From: JBCCCJ01 sp039029315
GTDB taxonomy: Bacteria > Bacteroidota > Bacteroidia > J057
Length of the DNA stretch: 45,104 nt
Direction: 5' to 3'
Assembly: GCA_039029315.1 (NCBI GenBank)
Contig: JBCCGK010000096.1
Location: 1 to 45,104 of the forward strand
The notes beneath the pieces are model-generated. The model was not told the origin of the DNA, ran no database searches, and worked only from the letters and a program-made list of their open reading frames with translations. This document shows positions 43,003 to 45,104 of this stretch, piece by piece; positions within the stretch are counted from its first letter, which is position 1; each line of letters opens with the position of its first letter. Both the position numbers and the translations under genes were made by a program.

Positions 43003-44673
43003 TCAATCTAGTTTTTCCAAGAAGACTACCCCAACTTCTTTCTTATACTGTTCCCATTCTGCCAACAAATCTTCAAAGACCTCTGTTTGCTCAGAAGACA
43101 GGTCTCGTTGCTCCGAAAAATCCTCCTGCAAGTTGTACAGTTCAAATAAGTCATTGTTGGCAGCATCTTGCTGATTGGCGATTTTCCAATGGCCTTTCCT
43201 CAAAAATGCCGTCCGACGATGCTCCATCGCGAATATGAAATCATCTTCATGGACTTTGCTTGCCCGTTCTTGTACATAAGAAAGAATAGACGTTCCCCTT
43301 TGCGGTTCAATTTCCTTTCCTTGCCATTCCTTTGGGTAGGAAGTTCCTGCGATTTCCAAAAAGGTAGGTGCAATATCCTGAATCGTGAAAAACTCTCTTC
43401 TCACCGTAGTAGAAGCCGGAATTCCTTTCCCAGCAATGATACAGGGAGAAGCCATCCCGCCTTCATACATCTGTTGTTTGTATTTTCTGAAAGGAGCGGC
43501 GCATGCCTGTGCCCAATGTTCCCCCAAAGCGATGAAGGAATTTGTCTGATTCATATTTTCATAAGAATTGTCATTCCAGGTATTGATTTTTTCCCTGAAG
43601 GCTGGATGAAGACTCAAATCTTCCGCTGCAGCTCCATTGTCAGAATGCAGCACAATGATTGTATTGTCATATTCTCCGCTTTCCTGTAAGTATTGGATCA
43701 ATCGACCGATATGATAATCTGCATTCTCAACCATCCCGGCAAAAATTTCCATTTTTCGGGCTGCATACTGTTGCTCTTCTTCGGATAAGTTGTCCCAATT
43801 TTCGAGATCAGGATAAGGAGGGAGTTCTATATCAGCAGAGATGATGCCATTTTCTTTCAATCCCTGCACCCTTCTTTCCATCAAGGCCTGATACCCATCG
43901 TTGTATTTCCCTCTATACTTGTCCCAATATGCTTCAGGCACTTGCAATGGCCAGTGAGGAGAGGTAAAAGATAGAAAGGCAAAAAAGGGCTGATCATCAT
44001 TGAGTCTCTCAGCTTCTTTGAGAAATTCAAGCATTTGATCTGTATACCATTCCGAAGAATACGTACCTTCTGGATAGGCAACCTCCTTGCCATTGGAATA
44101 ATAAATGGAAACGGTATCTCTTCTGTCCGGGTGAGAAATTCCATAATTTTTCCTGATATAATGATTCGCTGCTGCATTCCGCAAAACCCATGAACGATCA
44201 AAGCCATGATTGGCAGGCTTGGAGGATTCTTCCCATCCGAGATGCCATTTGCCGGTAACAGCTGTGAAGTAGCCTGCTTGCTGGAGTAATGTTGGAAAGG
44301 CGACAATTCTGTCAGTAATATCCTCTTCGTAGCCTTTCATTCCCATATAGCGAGCATTCTTTTCCTGGGTATTCATCATTCTCCCCATGCCCTCTACATG
44401 GTTGCTATTGCCGGAGATCATCATGGCACGGGTGGGACCACACATCGGAGCAGTGCGAAAGCCAGCAAATCTTTGGCCACGTGCGGCCAAAGCATCGATA
44501 TTGGGGGTCGCTATTTCACTTCCAAAACAGGCCAGGTCAGAGAAACCCAAATCATCCAGCATGATGTACAAGATGTTCGGACGAGAATTTTTTGACTCGG
44601 GAGTTGCAGTCTCTTGCCTGCCATTCGAACAAGCAGCAAAGAGGATCAGTAGGAAGAGGTAGGAATAGTTCAT
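43003..44673 (-). CDS. Lipoprotein sulfatase (arylsulfatase family)
   Basis: 556 aa from the ATG 44671-44673, giving the lipoprotein signal MNYSYLFLLILFAAC; the frame is open 34 codons further upstream but loses the signal. Metal-binding IMLDDLGFSDLACFG, and the formylglycine site MCGPTRAMM (C-x-P-x-R, Cys78), are present, with TGKWHLG and VLHSDNGAA as further active-site blocks. So it is a type I sulfatase needing FGE or anSME maturation, located in the periplasm or on the outer-membrane surface. It hydrolyses sulfate esters, perhaps of polysaccharides or aryl sulfates. No SusC/D or glycosidase is adjacent. It is flanked by inverted IS-end-like sequences. Confidence 0.92.
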   Translation of the reverse strand: MNYSYLFLLILFAACSNGRQETATPESKNSRPNILYIMLDDLGFSDLACFGSEIATPNIDALAARGQRFAGFRTAPMCGPTRAMMISGNSNHVEGMGRMMNTQEKNARYMGMKGYEEDITDRIVAFPTLLQQAGYFTAVTGKWHLGWEESSKPANHGFDRSWVLRNAAANHYIRKNYGISHPDRRDTVSIYYSNGKEVAYPEGTYSSEWYTDQMLEFLKEAERLNDDQPFFAFLSFTSPHWPLQVPEAYWDKYRGKYNDGYQALMERRVQGLKENGIISADIELPPYPDLENWDNLSEEEQQYAARKMEIFAGMVENADYHIGRLIQYLQESGEYDNTIIVLHSDNGAAAEDLSLHPAFREKINTWNDNSYENMNQTNSFIALGEHWAQACAAPFRKYKQQMYEGGMASPCIIAGKGIPASTTVRREFFTIQDIAPTFLEIAGTSYPKEWQGKEIEPQRGTSILSYVQERASKVHEDDFIFAMEHRRTAFLRKGHWKIANQQDAANNDLFELYNLQEDFSEQRDLSSEQTEVFEDLLAEWEQYKKEVGVVFLEKLD

Positions 44674-44786
44674 ATCTGAATTACCATTGAGATTCCTTGA
44701 AAATGAATTGGCGATTTGAAAGACATCCGGGAATCGAATTGTCATGACAAATCTTATGAAGAAAGACGCATACAAAAAATAAGCAA

Positions 44787-44808
44787 CAGATTTTCAAACA
44801 GTCTCTGA
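44787..44808 (-). repeat. IS-end-like inverted repeat, right of the sulfatase gene
   Basis: CAGATTTTCAAACAGTCTCTGA is the inverted partner of 42771-42792. It lies 114 bp upstream of the sulfatase start. Confidence 0.5.
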
Positions 44809-44911
44809 GTTTGACTTTGGTCCTTTTGAAAACAGAATTATCCTTCATTCCAGCCTGTAGGTAGCTTTTTTTGAATTAATGAACTTCGCTGTTTTTGGGT
44901 GATGTTGATTA

Positions 44912-45102
44912 ATTCTCATTGAAAATTTATTCACAACCGTACATTTTTTATTTTCCTTTGTTTTTAGATTTCTTTGCAACTTTTCGGCAATGGCAAAAAG
45001 TTGCGCAAAAACCACCAATCGGATGGTCCGGTGCGCTGCCAAAATTCTAAGAACAAAGGAAAATAAAAAATGTACGGTTGTGACTAAATTTTCAATGAGA
45101 AT
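44912..45102. repeat. 57-bp near-perfect inverted repeat, MITE-like
   Basis: Arms 44912-44968 and 45046-45102 match at 55 of 57 positions (beginning ATTCTCATTGAAAATTTA, including ACAACCGTACATTTTTTATT). The 77-bp spacer contains a second nested hairpin (GCAACTTTT at 44976-44984 with AAAAGTTGC at 44996-45004). Size and layout match a miniature inverted-repeat element or an invertible segment; no recombinase is visible and the window ends 2 bp later. Confidence 0.85.
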
Positions 45103-45104
45103 GA

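Larger units (their letters stand above)
44674..45104. other. Intergenic region with two inverted-repeat systems
   Basis: 431 bp to the window edge with no convincing gene. It holds the right-hand IS-end-like repeat (44787-44808), and the long inverted repeat (44912-45102). A minus-strand open frame at 44845-45042 overlaps the inverted repeat and is not supported. Confidence 0.5.

Noticed and set aside
44845..45042. 65-codon minus-strand frame at the right edge
   Set aside because: It overlaps the left arm and spacer of the 57-bp inverted repeat; no other support.

Overview
The window looks like a chromosomal accessory region of a Bacteroidota bacterium. The pointers are a SusC/SusD outer-membrane pair, many short lipoprotein signal peptides (cysteine at about residue 18-22), an ECF sigma factor feeding a TPR-CHAT protein, little Shine-Dalgarno signal before starts, and simple ATTCAAAATT-type repeats around a four-helix-bundle gene. 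A Saprospiria- or Cytophagia-like host is a guess from gene style; no marker gene is present to settle it.

Left part (1-9.2 kb) is a patchwork of insertions and decay. A truncated IS5-type element (1-602) abuts the last 40 codons of a helicase-like gene. It is followed by a decayed secreted-protein gene, a small unknown two-gene cassette (1418-2153), a group II intron remnant lying directly after a terminator hairpin, a three-gene envelope operon (lipoprotein, coiled-coil lipoprotein, outer-membrane protein; 2870-5050), a LuxR-like regulator (5273-6208), and a solitary AT-rich seven-helix membrane protein with a probable DNA-binding tail (6760-8100). A diverged second copy of the unknown 175-aa gene (8589-9068) keeps the same 46-bp upstream block as the first.

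Middle part (9.2-20.1 kb, minus strand): an ECF sigma factor, a membrane-anchored TPR protein in the anti-sigma position and a 1049-aa TPR-CHAT protease-like protein form one operon (13665 to 9243). Two lipoproteins follow upstream, then a SusC/SusD nutrient-import pair with no enzyme beside it.

The centrepiece (20.5-37.7 kb, plus strand) is a two-gene Tc (ABC) toxin locus: a TcB-TcC fusion with an RHS shell and an unrecognised, very basic C-terminal cargo, then an unusually long TcA pore/translocation subunit. TcA should form the pentameric injector; the TcB-C cocoon docks on it and delivers the cargo.

Right part (37.8-45.1 kb): a p-hydroxybenzoate hydroxylase diverges from an MBL-fold protein and an MhpA-like FAD hydroxylase that carries a DUF2783-like tail. 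A four-helix-bundle gene wrapped in repeats sits between the last two and appears to have been inserted. A lipoprotein sulfatase bracketed by inverted IS-end-like sequences and a 57-bp inverted repeat close the window.
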